A stretch of DNA of 64,000 bases. Origin: Peronospora farinosa (lineage: Eukaryota; Oomycota; Peronosporomycetes; Peronosporales; Peronosporaceae). Each line of letters opens with the position of its first letter. The first letter of the stretch is position 1. The position numbers and the translations under genes are program-made. The stretch lies in contig CANTFK010000228.1 in the NCBI GenBank assembly GCA_947646735.1, positions 186,001 to 250,000 of the forward strand. The letters are read 5' to 3'. Of the stretch, positions 22,316 through 33,568 are shown in pieces. Below the pieces are notes generated by a model that saw only the letters and a list, made by a program, of their open reading frames with translations, did not search any database and had not been told where the DNA came from.

Positions 22316-23355
22316 GTGGTCACGACACCTATAGGTGTCAAGGAGAAGGCACATCAAGAAATGCCTTTGCTCCTTGACGATGAAACTATAGTGTTACTAA
22401 CAGCGTCGACCCATGACCGACCCCTTATATGGGACATAGGCGATGCTAAAAGCGTGAGCGAAGCTCAGCGCTCTCTGAATACGCTATTATCCATCACACG
22501 TAGAGTCCGTGACGTAATGACAAGCGCACAGGACAAGCAAAAACAACATGCAGACCAGCATGGTCGCAAAAACAATGAACACTTTAGTGTTGGGGCAAAG
22601 TTCTATTAAGTACTGCTACCCTATTACAATGTAATTTCTGTACTAAATGGTGGTACTACTAAGCTATTGTGGACAATACGGTGGTCGAGGAAGTTGGAAG
22701 CCTAAACTATAGGCTCACTCTCCCATTGTATATGGAGACTCACCCCGTAAATTACATATGTCGTCTGAAACGTTATGTGGATCCACAAGAGATCACATAT
22801 CCGCATCAGTCTAATGAGACCGATGCTGACGTCGACTGTGAGTCGAGCGTCGTTGCCTATCAGGCGACGGGGGAGGTGAACGACTTCCCTTATACGAGTG
22901 CGACGAAAGAGGACTCGGTGATCGATGAGGACTCCGCATTGGACGAGGGTGTCTCATCACCAGTCGCTCATGCATGTCCAAACGGAGCTTCAGGCAATCG
23001 TACCCCTGACGATCCCTCTCCCTCATATCTCCTAGATCCAAAGTCAGTCCCGAGACTTGACTCGAATGATCAGCCACCTCTCTCTTCAGCGCAGTGTTTT
23101 CCACCTGCGACTGAATGGCAACAGGGTAAGCAGCCGCGAATAGTTGGGCGTAATCGCCGCTTCTATCGGGCGCCACCTGTGCTGGTGGATGCGAATGGGA
23201 ACACACCCTTCCTTGTTGGAAGGTTGTTGGCCCACCGTCATGTGAAGCATAAGCTTCATATCCTTATCAAGTGGAAGGGATACCCGAAGATCTTCGACTC
23301 TTGGGAACCGTTTTTAGCGTTGCGTGTCGACGTGCCTGGACAATTGTCCCATTAG
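22316..23355 (+). pseudogene. Integrase C-terminus and chromodomain of element 2
   Basis: The 22316-22609 frame contains the helical linker (TRRVRDVMTSAQDKQKQHADQ). The 22669-23355 frame gives the SH3-like end (YICRLKRYVDP), a hydrophilic linker and a well-kept chromodomain (FLVGRLLAHRHVKHK, ILIKWKGYPKIFDSWEP). The two tryptophans of the aromatic cage region remain, unlike in element 1. Confidence 0.82.
22811..23206 (-). CDS. Antisense coiled-coil ORF of element 2
   Basis: A 131-codon minus-strand frame opposite the integrase-chromodomain linker. Heptad-like stretch (SQVENTALKREVADHSSQV, LTLDLGDMRERDRQ), then an Arg-Ser-Pro tail (RSPHRSPSPLSSHSYKG, SRSPPPSPDRQRR). It starts at a GTG codon, so the true start must lie further in, perhaps at 23609. 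The overlap frame relative to the sense codons is the same as in elements 1 and 3. Function unknown. Confidence 0.4.
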   Translation of the reverse strand: MCSHSHPPAQVAPDRSGDYAQLFAAAYPVAIQSQVENTALKREVADHSSQVSGLTLDLGDMRERDRQGYDCLKLRLDMHERLVMRHPRPMRSPHRSPSPLSSHSYKGSRSPPPSPDRQRRSTHSRRQHRSH

Positions 23356-23411
23356 AGCACTGTGCTCATCACCACTTAAAGTTGTTGACAATGGCGCGTT
23401 CTCATTGTAGT

Positions 23412-23609
23412 CTACAGTGAGAGACCGATCTTCATCCGCACAATAGCGGGTGAAGTAGTGTTCTCTGCTGACAAGTTGATATTAGATGCCGGCGCTGTCA
23501 CACAGACAATTAGAGACGCCTGCAAATTATCGCGGCGCGTGCGCTTTGGTTTGGTATGCATTGGCGCCTCTGCAGGCGAACCATCAGCCTTATCACATTT
23601 TGGTAGCAT
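23412..23609 (-). pseudogene. Start of the antisense gene of element 2
   Basis: The ATG at 23609 lies 58 bases inside the 3' LTR. The 65-codon frame opens with a basic stretch (TKPKRTRRDN) and stops at 23412. Its position and basic beginning match the 14679 start in element 1. Stops and shifts separate it from the 23206 piece. Confidence 0.35.
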
Positions 23610-23666
23610 CTCTTTGCTTTCAATGTCTTACAAAAATGTAAAAAATCGTTTTAAAGAGGGGGATGG

Positions 23667-24116
23667 TGTAATGGACCAAAGGTTACACGAGTCCGTTGAG
23701 TATATGATACTTAACGCGCATTGCCCAAGACATACAGGAGATAAAAGCATAACTTCTTAGTACAGGGATGATTAATAGGGTACGTGGTACCTTAGACCTT
23801 CCGTTCGGGTGAGGCACATTAATGTGACCCATCCTCGTGAATGTGATATCCATGGATGGATTCACATTTAACGGGGATGACACCCTGTTTGAGACTAGGA
23901 GGAACGAGAAGCTGGAAGCACTTCTGCGTGGCGCAAGTGAAGTACTTGTTTCTTTGGTCGTTGCGCGGTTCCCTTCGGCGACCGGCAACTGTTGGTCCGA
24001 CCGTTTAACGGTCCACCCACATAGCACAAAGGTTAGACAATTTAAACCGCTTCCTCGCGTGCTTGGAGGTGTGTGCCGTAGTAGCACGTGGCAGCTTCTT
24101 TGAAGTATCGTCTACA
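23667..24116 (+). repeat. 3' LTR of element 2
   Basis: Follows a purine tract (AAAGAGGGGGATGG). It contains the GTGACCCATCCTCGTGAAT stretch from which the 30.5 kb minisatellite unit seems to derive. Confidence 0.85.
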
Positions 24117-24240
24117 GCTTGTGTGGTGGTTTGGTGAGGTGGTGTGACTGTGTGGTGTGGTGGTTTGGTGAGGTGGTGTGACTGTGTGGTGGTGTGATGT
24201 GTGGTGGTGTGGTGGTGTGGTGGTGTGGTGTGGGTTGTGT
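24117..24240. repeat. GT-rich tandem repeat
   Basis: Almost only G and T. A unit of about 38 bases containing GGTTTGGTGAGGTGG and TGTGACTGTGTGG occurs twice, then breaks down to GTGGTGT repeats. Confidence 0.85.
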
Positions 24241-24380
24241 TTGTTATTTAAACAGCAACTCTGGTGTGGTGGAAATAGTAAAGAGTCTGCAAAAGTTATG
24301 GTGTGGTGGAAGTAGCAAATTCCGAAAATATATGACTGAAGTGCCATCCTCACCAGCGTAATCGCACAACCCGGACACGA

Positions 24381-24442
24381 TCAAACACCTTTGCTTCTTC
24401 CTTCAGGGGATCAAACATCACCTTTGCTTCTTCCTTCAGGGT
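24381..24442. repeat. Two-copy direct repeat downstream of the E(z) gene
   Basis: The phrase CACCTTTGCTTCTTCCTTCA with its leading GATCAAACA occurs twice in tandem. Confidence 0.7.
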
Positions 24443-24519
24443 GCTGTACATAAATTTTGTGCTAGGATTTTGTTAGTTAAGCATAAAGCACACGCTTATA
24501 AAAGCAGATCACCAGTCAA

Positions 24520-27500
24520 TCATACGTACATCCGATCGGTTAATACTCTTTCTTCTTCTCTTCCACTTTTTTCTTGGACCCTCCCAGACCCCTTGATGCG
24601 AAGTTGGCTCCAATCCGGTGCGGTTTCCCCTTGGTAGCCGTAGTCAAAAAAGAGCTCTTCACCCTTCGCAATATCTTGCTGCGCCCAGATAGAAATTCGG
24701 TGCTCGCCACCAACAGTCAGAACTTTGCTTTTGCATTTTTTGTTCGTTGTCGAGTGGTTTGCGAATTTGCTTTTGTTGCCCTTGCGAATTGCGTCAACTA
24801 CAGAGTCATCATCAACATCGAACAAAAAGCTGATAGTCATCTTGTCATAGATACTGCCACGGCGTTCTGCTTCGTCCTGAGAAAGGAGCGCTCCGTGGTA
24901 CTCGTAGATGAACTCGCCACGCTTGATCGGCTCTAAGGCAAAGGCCCCCCATCCGTGGGTGGTAGAGTATCCGACACCAACTTTCTTGTGCAGACCTCGC
25001 AGGATATTTACGTTACAACAGATACCTAAGTCCAATGCAGACATGTTTCTGCGCTCCTTATCGAAAATCAATGCCGGGACTTCGCTAGCACCACAAGTCA
25101 CACACAAATCGGGGTTACACTCGCGCGCAGCGATGAAACACGGGCACGCCTTGGTTCGGCAGTTTCCAAGGCTGCACTTGCACCCTGGGAATCTGTCACC
25201 ATGTCACATTCAAACATACCAATTAGTGAGGAATTGATTTTGCAGGAAAATCAAACAAACGAACCGGTTGGGACAGTGGCGTGAGCATGAACACGCCTTG
25301 TGACACGTATGATCGCGTGTCATGCATGAGCAACCCGTCGAATCGCACGCACCCTCATGATCACATGGCTCATATTCATGGTTCGCCCCCTTGTCCTTCA
25401 AGCAATTGTTTCTAGTCTTGTTAAGCAGACTTCGATTGCTACTGTTGCGCGATTTCAGCGCTCTACTACGCTTTCGGCCATTGTGATTGGAACGGGCTTC
25501 ATGTGACAGCGGCAAGATGTCCATCGCGCTCGTGCGAGTTCGTTTGCCGTTGCAATCATATTCCAACAACGCCTTAACTTCCTTGCACGTTGCTGACTTA
25601 CTAGTGGAAGAAATGAGACACGGGTTGTCGCCAATGATGTCCCGAAGCTTCCGTAGTAAGGTCAGCTCGGTGTCGCTCATTAACTTCACAATGTCTGTAG
25701 AAGCAGTGGAAAATTCAGCTTTCCAGCACTCGTTTAAGCACTTCTCGTCAGCTTGCTGTGACTGATGGACAATGGCAGTCACTTGGCCGCAGTAATAGTC
25801 ATCAAGGTACTCAGACTCATCTGCCACCTGCGGGTATATTTGGGCGCGATAAGGCCCAGATTGCTTCTTTTGAAATGGTCGAGCACCTTGCATAATCAAG
25901 CTTTGGCTTGCTGAAGTACAAATTCTTGTCAATGCGCGAGACGATCGACGAGTTTCTTGCAAATGTTCGGTAGTTGTCACTTCTCCGTCTGCAACAATCG
26001 TGTAGTTCGTTTCGCTAAGCCCGAGTTCCCCATCAATGCCCTTATCGGTATGCACATACCCGCTGTGTAACCCCTCGCTTTGGAAACTATCGACAGCAGT
26101 GTAATTACTACTATCTGGTGCGCCAGCGCTAGTCCGGGGACTTACGGTAGATACGCAACTTCCGGAGCTACGGTCTGTTGGTCTTAGGTCGTGGCCGGAC
26201 TGCAATTTCGCAAGGGTAGCAAATGCGACAGGTGACAGGCGGACCGAGGGGTAAACAGGATCAACCCGGTGGGACGGAAGCGGATGCTCAATGCCATGCT
26301 CGAGACAATGGTAATCGTAACACATACGGCAGAACATGTCACGATACGTTTCAATCAATTCCGCGTAGTTCTTGGTTGATCGTAGCCCCAAACCATAGCT
26401 ACGGTTTGAGTGATGCCTTGCCAGATTTGAGTCGAAATAATTTGGCGGTGGAGTTAACCGTTCCGCCAGGGTCTTTTGACAATCCGTAATGTCTTGTAGT
26501 GATGGTTCCAAGGATACCAATTTCGCCAGCGGAAACTCTTTTGGCTTCCTTGAGATCAGCTTTTTTGCCTCCTTTATGCGCCGTGCTGCGAGATTAAACG
26601 AATCATCTAACTTTTTCATCTCGCTGTAATCCGAGTAAGCTTGAGCAAACCCGAGCACATTTTTCAGCGCACTGAACACATTGTCGGTAGTTCCGCATTC
26701 ACATACAACAAGACGCAATAAACACTCATTCACCTCGCCATCTAGGCCAAGTGACAGACTTGAACTCTTGGGTCCAATCGCATCGTACCAAGCTTCATCG
26801 ATATCTGCACCATCATCATCTTCTCCGAAATATGGCTTGTAGTGCAAAATTAAATCGTCCTCCGCTCGAATGTTTGCTTTCAAGCCGATGTAAGCAGTGC
26901 TTTTGCTTAGTGGTCGACTGTAAGGCAGCTGATTAACGTCTTGTGGAAACACTTTCTCTTCGACACTTAGCGTTTCACCCAACATAGTGTAATATCCCAA
27001 TGACAATGCTTGCGTCAATTTTTCTTGCTTCATTTGGTTAAGTAGAGACTTGCTCAACACAGCCACATCACCCAGACGTTTGCCCTGTGCTACAGTCGAT
27101 TACATGATCAGCCAACGTACGATTTTTTGCACTCAGGACGGAGCAAAAATATATACAACGTACTTTGGTAGTGCACGCCCTGCTTCTTAAGAGCCTCGTG
27201 TGCAGCGAGATATGTTTTAACCTTCGCTCGCGCTTCAATAAGAATAGCCGTCGTTTTTCGCTGGCGGCATGCTCGAAGCCTGGGCAATTCGCGATGGATT
27301 AATTCAGTAACGAGGGTGTCCATGTCTTGTTGTGGAATATTTTGCTCAGGCTTTGCAGACTCTTGCGTAGATAAAGGAAACTGTGTTGATAAGCCAAGCT
27401 GAGGAAAGATTTTGCACCTTCTTCTCAGGCTACCGTCCACATCTACGCATAGAAGAACAACAATATAGATAGTTAGTAAAAAGAGTGGTCAGAGTAACAA

Positions 27501-28921
27501 AAGAAAAATACAAGCAACATACCATAGCTTAACAGCGGGCAGTCAAATTCCGAGTAAAAAGGATGCGCGACGTTTGAATCGAGCGGTAGCAAAGTCATTG
27601 GTCCTATATCAAAACAAACATTTCGCCACACCGTACCAGGCATAACCGTATCGCGAGCATTCCTGCGATGCGCCAGCTTCTTTGACGAAGGACCAGCTTT
27701 CGTACTCGTAGAAACAATCGCTCCTGCTTTTGCTGATGAAGGCCTTGGTTTATTCTTTCCCTTCTTGCGCTTAAGCTTGGAAGATTTTTTCCACTCAACA
27801 CACAATTCTGTCTTGCCTCGTTCTTGGGTCTGTTCAGTGGTACGGCCTAAGGATATTAGTGAGTCAGATTTCGTTGGCTTGCTGAACATGTGCTCTTCGT
27901 CATTGAATTTGTCATTGTTCAATTTTGACAACGATTTTTCCAAGGACGGTTCGGGTTGGAAGGGTATATCCGCTTCGGTATAGTTATCATCAAACCAGTG
28001 AGTTTCATCAACGAGGTTTTTCTGGTCTTTGAGCGGAGAAAGCGATGGTTTTGGTACTGATGGCTTTGGTGAGTCCGTAATTTTTCTCTTCTTCGAAGGC
28101 ACCGCTTGACTTATTTTCTTCGCGTTGTCGTTGCACATTCGCGTGAGCTCACACTCTCGTGTCGCTACATCCTTCATGGATATCAACTTAGCTCGGACAC
28201 TCGATGCGCTTGCGTGGTTTTCTATGTCGGATGACAACGAAAAAGAAAACACATCACTTGACTTGGAATGATCAAAGGCGAACGGCGAGGGCGGCGTCAT
28301 TTTCCTCATTGACGGGCACTTGTTTCTACTGTGCGTCACCGAAGCGGTGTCGCTTGCTTTACGCTTTGATCCCGCAGTTGCTCGGCGTGCAATCTTGTGA
28401 GGCATTGATTTGCTTGTGCGATGTGCGTGAGCCTGCAGTCTTTCGAACTCACGCTGCTGCGCTTGTAATTCGCTGAAAGAAATGAAATCCGAGTACATTC
28501 GTCCGTCAGTGTCCGTAAGCCTCAGCTGAGCCGTTTCCTCACTGGTATCATCATCGCCAGACTCAATGGTAGCACTAGATTGGCCAGCTAAGCTCGCCTT
28601 ATTTACCGGGGCCAACGTTTCACCTCGAGGTGCCGAGTACTCACAAGTATCACTCTCATGCTTCTTTTGTAAAGGTCTCTCTCTTTCTTTTTCCTCTATT
28701 AATTCACTCCCACTGCCGTAATGTATGCTCGTAAGGTCGGTAAGGGTAGCAGAGAGCGTGGGTGATGCCACGCGCGGCTTCTTTACCAGACAGAGGCTAA
28801 CTGAGTCCGACTCATCAGATGAACTCACGATCAAAGAGACGACTTGTTTACCGCTGTAAGGCACGGGTTCATCGTCGCTCGAATCATCGACGACAATCAC
28901 GGAATTTGATGGACTCAGCAT
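24520..28921 (-). CDS. Enhancer-of-zeste histone H3K27 methyltransferase (PRC2 catalytic subunit)
   Basis: Four exons: 27523-28921, 27164-27442, 25265-27089 and 24520-25192 (1,391 residues). All GT-AG joins keep frame. The CXC zinc region (CDSTGCSCMTRDHTC, CSRHCPNRF) is split across the last intron and continues as PGCKCSLGNC. The SET domain near the C-terminus has GWGAFAL, EFIYEYHGALLSQDEAERR, FLFDVDDDSVVDAIRKGNK, FANHS and ELFFDYGY, all very close to EZH2. A SANT-like segment (STDIVKLMSDTELTLLRKL) precedes CXC. The first 480 residues are disordered, rich in Ser, Lys and acidic residues, and have no EZH2 counterpart; human EZH2 has 746 residues. The enzyme methylates histone H3 Lys27 in the nucleus within PRC2. 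ATG at 28921 is the first in frame. The gene stands alone between transposon-rich blocks. Confidence 0.93.
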
Positions 28922-30518
28922 TAGCTGCGGATATTAGCACAAGTTGTTAGAATTAAAGCGTACATAGAGAAAGTAGCTGCATAAGTAGCAGCGCAAGATA
29001 TATGTGAAGGCGTCTTGTGTAGCAATGACCGTAAGTCCCGAGCTGTACGCGATGATACGAGCAGGTGATGAAAGACGTACCTATTCGTGGTCTTGTTCGA
29101 GTAAGCGCGAAATATAAAAATTGAGACTGAGACGAATAGTTTAAAATATCAAAGATGACAGGATTTATACCATTATTGTTTTAGGTAACAGGAAATTCTA
29201 CAAAATTTATCCTTTATGTATAATTATAAAAATCTTCGCAAAACTTTCCGATTACATTTATTTGGTTCATTGCTAGCTCACCACTTTTGTGCTTCTAGAT
29301 AAACGCACAAAGAGCTGACTATGGCTATGGCTAAGTCAAATCCTGTGTGTTCGTCATTTTTTTGTCTTCGCTAAGGTGCAAGGCTAATCGAGGAGCGGTT
29401 TGGCAATCGTATGATTCTAGACTCTGTTTGTATCGGGGTTACACGACGGTTGGATAAATACGTCAAACGTTACGTCACGATTGTAAGCTATGTAGCTCTG
29501 CTAATGTACACGGTTCATTCATCCGTTATTCAACTAGGCAATCGAATTTCAACTTTAGACGTACATCGGCGAATCTTAGCACGCGCCACTTACACGTCAT
29601 CGCTCGATTGATTCAACGGGGATCAACCAGAACTTTTCCTTCCTTACCTACCCTCCCGGCTGTGAGTCGCGTTGCCTTTCCTAATGCATCATTGCATCAT
29701 TGGAATCACACGCGAGCGTACATTGGTAACGGTTTCTATTTGCCGTCACAAATGTATAACCTTATAAAAAATCCAGCTGTAGTAAGCAAAGCATTAACGA
29801 CAAGTGATGAGTCGCCGGATGCATTAAGTAATTCTACTAATAAAAAAGGTATTTATAATGGGAATGCTGGCAAGGCCTTTACTACCATGAAGTGGAGCTC
29901 AAGGACCCTTTCATAAAAGATCCAATTAAGTGTTTTTAACTGCTTCTACATGTTCCCAACTGCTTCAGCTTGTTCTAAACGGCTTCGACTGGTTTCCAAC
30001 TGCGGCACCTCAGGAGCGCATTACAATAGTTGTAATCTATCACTAGGCTCACACCATACTATTTTAGAAACGTCGTTCATTTTTGCCATACAAGTCCTAC
30101 TTACCTCTCCGCGAAACTCTGCCAAAAATCTCAGTGGCAAGTACAACCTGGGACCATGAGTCCGCACGAGAATACACCTCATATATTGTCCGTTATCTCT
30201 GAAGCAGACCAAACATTTACTAACTGCCAGCAACTTCATCCAACGGCCATCCAACTTGTTGAAGCACCTTTCTCTTGAAATAGAGAGAGGCGTGTTTGTG
30301 TATGCACAAAAAGATGTAAAGACGCAGCGTCGACGACTGTATGGGTAGAAACCCCCCAAGCCAGCTTGTCGTGACCATGAATGCAGACATCTATGTGAAG
30401 CTGGGCTTAAGCATGGAAACTTCTGGCCGATGTTGTCATTTACGACATTTAAGCAAGATGTCGAGGGCTATATGCCCAAGGTTACACGACCCGTTAGTAC
30501 TTTAATGAGACACAACAT
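28922..30518. other. Intergenic, degraded LTR traces
   Basis: No supported gene. Near 29434-29452 a GGGTTACACGACGGTTGG stretch resembles the start of the solo LTR at 15761. At about 29938-30010 a 20-base unit (CTGCTTC.. with TGTTC) repeats imperfectly three times. The first part must hold the E(z) promoter. Confidence 0.45.
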
Positions 30519-30787
30519 GTGACCCACCCTTGTGAATGTGACCCACCCTTGTGAATGTGACCCACCCTTGTGAATGTGACCCACCTTTGTGAATGTGACC
30601 CACCCTTGTGAATGTGACCCACCCTTGTGAATGTGACCCACCCTTGTGAATGTGACCCACCCTTGTGAATGTGACCCACCCTTGTGAATGTGACCCACCC
30701 TTGCGTATGTGACTCACCCTTGCGTATGTGACTCACCCTTGCGTATGTGACCCACCCTTATGTATGTGACCCACCCTTACGTATGTT
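30519..30787. repeat. 19-bp minisatellite, about 14 units
   Basis: Unit GTGACCCACCCTTGTGAAT, with the last units drifting to TTGCGTAT and TTACGTAT. Because 19 is not a multiple of 3, all three minus-strand frames stay open and encode the same 19-residue cycle. The unit resembles an internal stretch of the element 2 LTR. Confidence 0.95.
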
Positions 30788-31647
30788 ATATACATCACGT
30801 TGGAGGTAGGGTGTCCGGCAAAGCCCCAGGCTGAAGCCCAAGGGCTACTTCCTAACGTATTCATGGTATTGCCTGGATATCTAAGACTTTGTTGGAATGA
30901 TTGGGACCCCTTTGTCATTTACCTGTAAAAGTTTACCCCACAATCAGAAACAAATCGAGCAAACATTTCCAGACGCCAGGCAACATGAACGATCGTGATG
31001 CCACTCCTGATCCCGTTGCCTCCACCTACATGCCCGTGGAATGGCAAGACATGTTTAGCCAAATTGGTCAATTAGATTAAAAAAGGGTCCCCCTCTAAAA
31101 AGTCTAGATTCTTTGCGCGCGTTCGTAAAAGCTGGCTAGATCAATCGATACGATGCACAGTGTAGAGTCTGCGCGGAAATTCAGAAGGCGGCTCGATCGA
31201 AGAAAATGATGAAAGCTTGATCGAAATGTGTACGGTAGTTACAGCAAAAGCCCGTAAGATTGCGTATAAGAAGATAATCAAGATCCTGGGTGAGCATCGA
31301 TTATATTTTCTTAAGTTTGTTTGAAAACAACAATTGAGCTAATGGCTCATTTCATTTGCTTGTATGGTTTACGGGCCGCCAGATTCGCAAACATGTTGTA
31401 ATTGACGAAAGATCAGTTGAATGTAAGGAAAACGGTCACCATAAGCGTCCCCAGCACAACTTGAATACCTGCGCAGGAGATCGAAATAAAGCTGCGCAAT
31501 TTTGTCTAGGATAATACGTCGGTGCAAACCAAAACTCGTCAGGATCACGATGGACGCGGATAAGACGGCTGGAGCTTAAGCAACCTTTGACGGAGAAGTA
31601 CCATGTGAGCAGTGCAGGGTGGATGTTATCTTGCGATTGCGTTGCAT
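30788..31647. other. Unassigned, possible retroelement remnant
   Basis: A short frame from an ATG near 30985 (MNDRDATPDP) stops within 32 codons and could be a decayed gag start. Nothing else is recognisable up to the LTR at 31648. Confidence 0.3.
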
Positions 31648-31967
31648 GGGGCTAGAGCTCCGTTACTGCACACACTATATGTCTTACGGGGAAGGGTAAG
31701 AGAGTACGCAATAATTAGCGTGCTATGGTAAATTTTAACTCTGATTTTTATATTTTATGTTTTTTGACTAAGTACGAGTTGTTACCAAACTCATGGGAAC
31801 CACTCAGCTACAGATCTCTCTCCTATTGGCTGATAATGAGACTGATTCTCACTTACCTGCAAATAGAGATACGAATGGCTACACCGGCTATCTCGAGTGT
31901 AGCATATAACTACTTATGTAATACGAAATTAACGAACCCTAATTGTGTAACGGTACACCCCGTTACG
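31648..31967 (-). repeat. 3' LTR of element 3
   Basis: In minus orientation it runs from GTAACGGGGTGTACCG to CTCTAGCCCC. It matches 40964-41284 with scattered differences. Confidence 0.85.
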
Positions 31968-32075
31968 CCACCCCCCCCCACACAAAATTGCACAAAACAC
32001 TCCTGGGTGCGACAAAACACAGGGAAGGATTCGACCCAGTCAAAACACAGCATCATCAGGCTTTCGCAGACAATC

Positions 32076-33422
32076 ATGGCCTCGAATAACACCACTGGAA
32101 CCATTTTAACACGGCAAACGAGAAACGACGGCGAGCAACTCCTGGCACCGTCCAACGTGGCGTTGCCCATCCATCGGCGAGCATATGCGGAAAGTCTTCT
32201 CGTCTAGGAGTAGTACGGCTGCAGCGGAATCGAACGTTCGCGTGGCGATGAAGAGATGCGCGAGATGTGGCGACGATAGAGATGTAATTGGGGAAAACCG
32301 ACCTCGGCTACTTATGCCGTAAGACTAGCTTCGCTGGACGAGTCTTGGACCGCATTCGTCCGCCGGTGGAATATCAAGACGTCATTTGCCGAACTCGTAC
32401 CGATACGCGAAGAGCAACATTGTCGTTATGGGCTCGCGGATACACGCAAGCAGGTCTTGTGCCGCGGACCGCCCTTCTTGCTTTGTGCACGGAAATTTTC
32501 ATCATTGCGAGCGCCACGGTGTAGCGCGGCCAAGCCGCGCTCAATGGATGACCATTCTTGGCGATTTTCCGATTTACGAGGAGAAGCGCACGTGATTGGG
32601 AGGTATGAACGAGTGCGTGATGATCACATACGGGCTCATGGATGGATTCAAATAAACATGGACGTGCGTCAAAACTCTGCACCGACCCTATGGATTCGTT
32701 CTCGAATGGTCAAGGTTCCAACATCGCGACCTGCGCGGCGTTCTCTATCAACGAGTCCTCCAATATCGCGAGCGCCGAGCAGCTCGCGATCCCGCTCACC
32801 TCCCGGTCGTATTCGCTCACGATATCCGGAACATCCGCGAGAAGTGTTGGGCGAGGTTCCAACGTATCGCTATTCGGAAAATAGCCGAGTCAGCGAACGC
32901 GATAATATCGCGTTTTCGGAACGAGGTTTGTCTGAGCGCGGGCGGCGCCATGAACAGTCTGAGTTGGTTCACGATGTTCCAAGATTCTTTCCACAAGCCA
33001 ACGTCGATTTCCAGCGCTGTCGACCAGCGGTGGTGGAACGTCGCGCTAAATTGCAGTGTGAGGCACCGGAGTCTGAACGACCGATGCCGACTCATTCGGT
33101 CGTGGCGCAGCTCCAGGAGGTTGATTGGCGGGTGACGTTCGTAGACCATGATGCGAGTCAATCACGGGAGCTGGCTGAGGCTGCGGATAGTCTCGCGGAG
33201 GAAGCTTCTTCTGCTATTGCTGGGTTCGCTCAGCTACACGAGCGCTTGGATGTGTCAAATGCTGCTATTCGACGGGACAACGCGGAGTTGCTCGGGCTTC
33301 GCCAGCCGGATCCGCCAAGACTTCCGCGTTATAGGGGACCGCGTTATGCATCTGCATCGGATGAGTCGACGACGGGAGAACCGCCGGGCAGTACCGCTTG
33401 GGACAACCGACGTAGAAAGTAG
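32076..33422 (+). pseudogene. Antisense coiled-coil gene of element 3
   Basis: The ATG at 32076 lies 109 bases inside the 3' LTR and opens 43 codons (MASNNTTGTILTRQTRND). After degraded frames, the 32457-33422 frame reads through a Ser-Arg-Pro-rich part (PSSSRSRSPPGRIRSRY), an acidic-helical part (SRELAEAADSLAEEASSAI, LHERLDVSNAAIRRDNAEL) and a basic end (NRRRK). The segment IRRDNAELLGL recalls VRDNKNLKGI of element 1. The TAG falls opposite the same integrase codons (HPTFYVG) as in element 1. Function unknown. Confidence 0.5.
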
Positions 33423-33545
33423 GATGTAGACGCATCGACGAAGGGATGTACAGTTCTTAGGCATCCCCGTTCACTTTAATTATGTGAATGGACCAATATA
33501 CCGTGGTGGTAGTTTCGGTGTGCCAAGATTTGTCACTGCGTTGGG
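33423..33545 (-). pseudogene. Integrase C-terminal fragment of element 3
   Basis: On the minus strand this reads AVTNLGTPKLPPRYIGPF and then, after degradation, MRLHPTFYVG near its end. It continues the integrase broken at 35885. An in-frame TAA interrupts it. Confidence 0.7.
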
Positions 33546-33568
33546 TATGTGTGGTGAAGTGCCAGAAG

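Larger units (their letters stand above)
16831..24116 (+). mobile_element. Element 2: second Ty3/gypsy chromodomain family
   Basis: LTRs at 16831-17423 (TGTAACGGGC...TCTACA) and 23667-24116 (TGTAATGG...TCTACA). Gag, protease, RT, RNase H, integrase and chromodomain lie in gypsy order, with many stops and frameshifts. The 3' LTR lacks about 140 bases present in the 5' copy. I found no target duplication. A partial copy of the same family lies on the minus strand at 41285-43010. Confidence 0.9.

Noticed and set aside
24574..25237. Plus-strand frames opposite the SET exon
   Set aside because: Shadow of the conserved SET/CXC coding sequence; no protein-like features.
29411..29916. Two short plus-strand frames upstream of the minisatellite
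   Set aside because: Composition is random-like and they begin in LTR-like sequence.
30468..30736. Three overlapping minus-strand frames encoding GWVTFTRVGHIHKGG-type repeats
   Set aside because: They arise from a 19-bp minisatellite; identical cyclic peptides in all three frames show it is a repeat by-product.
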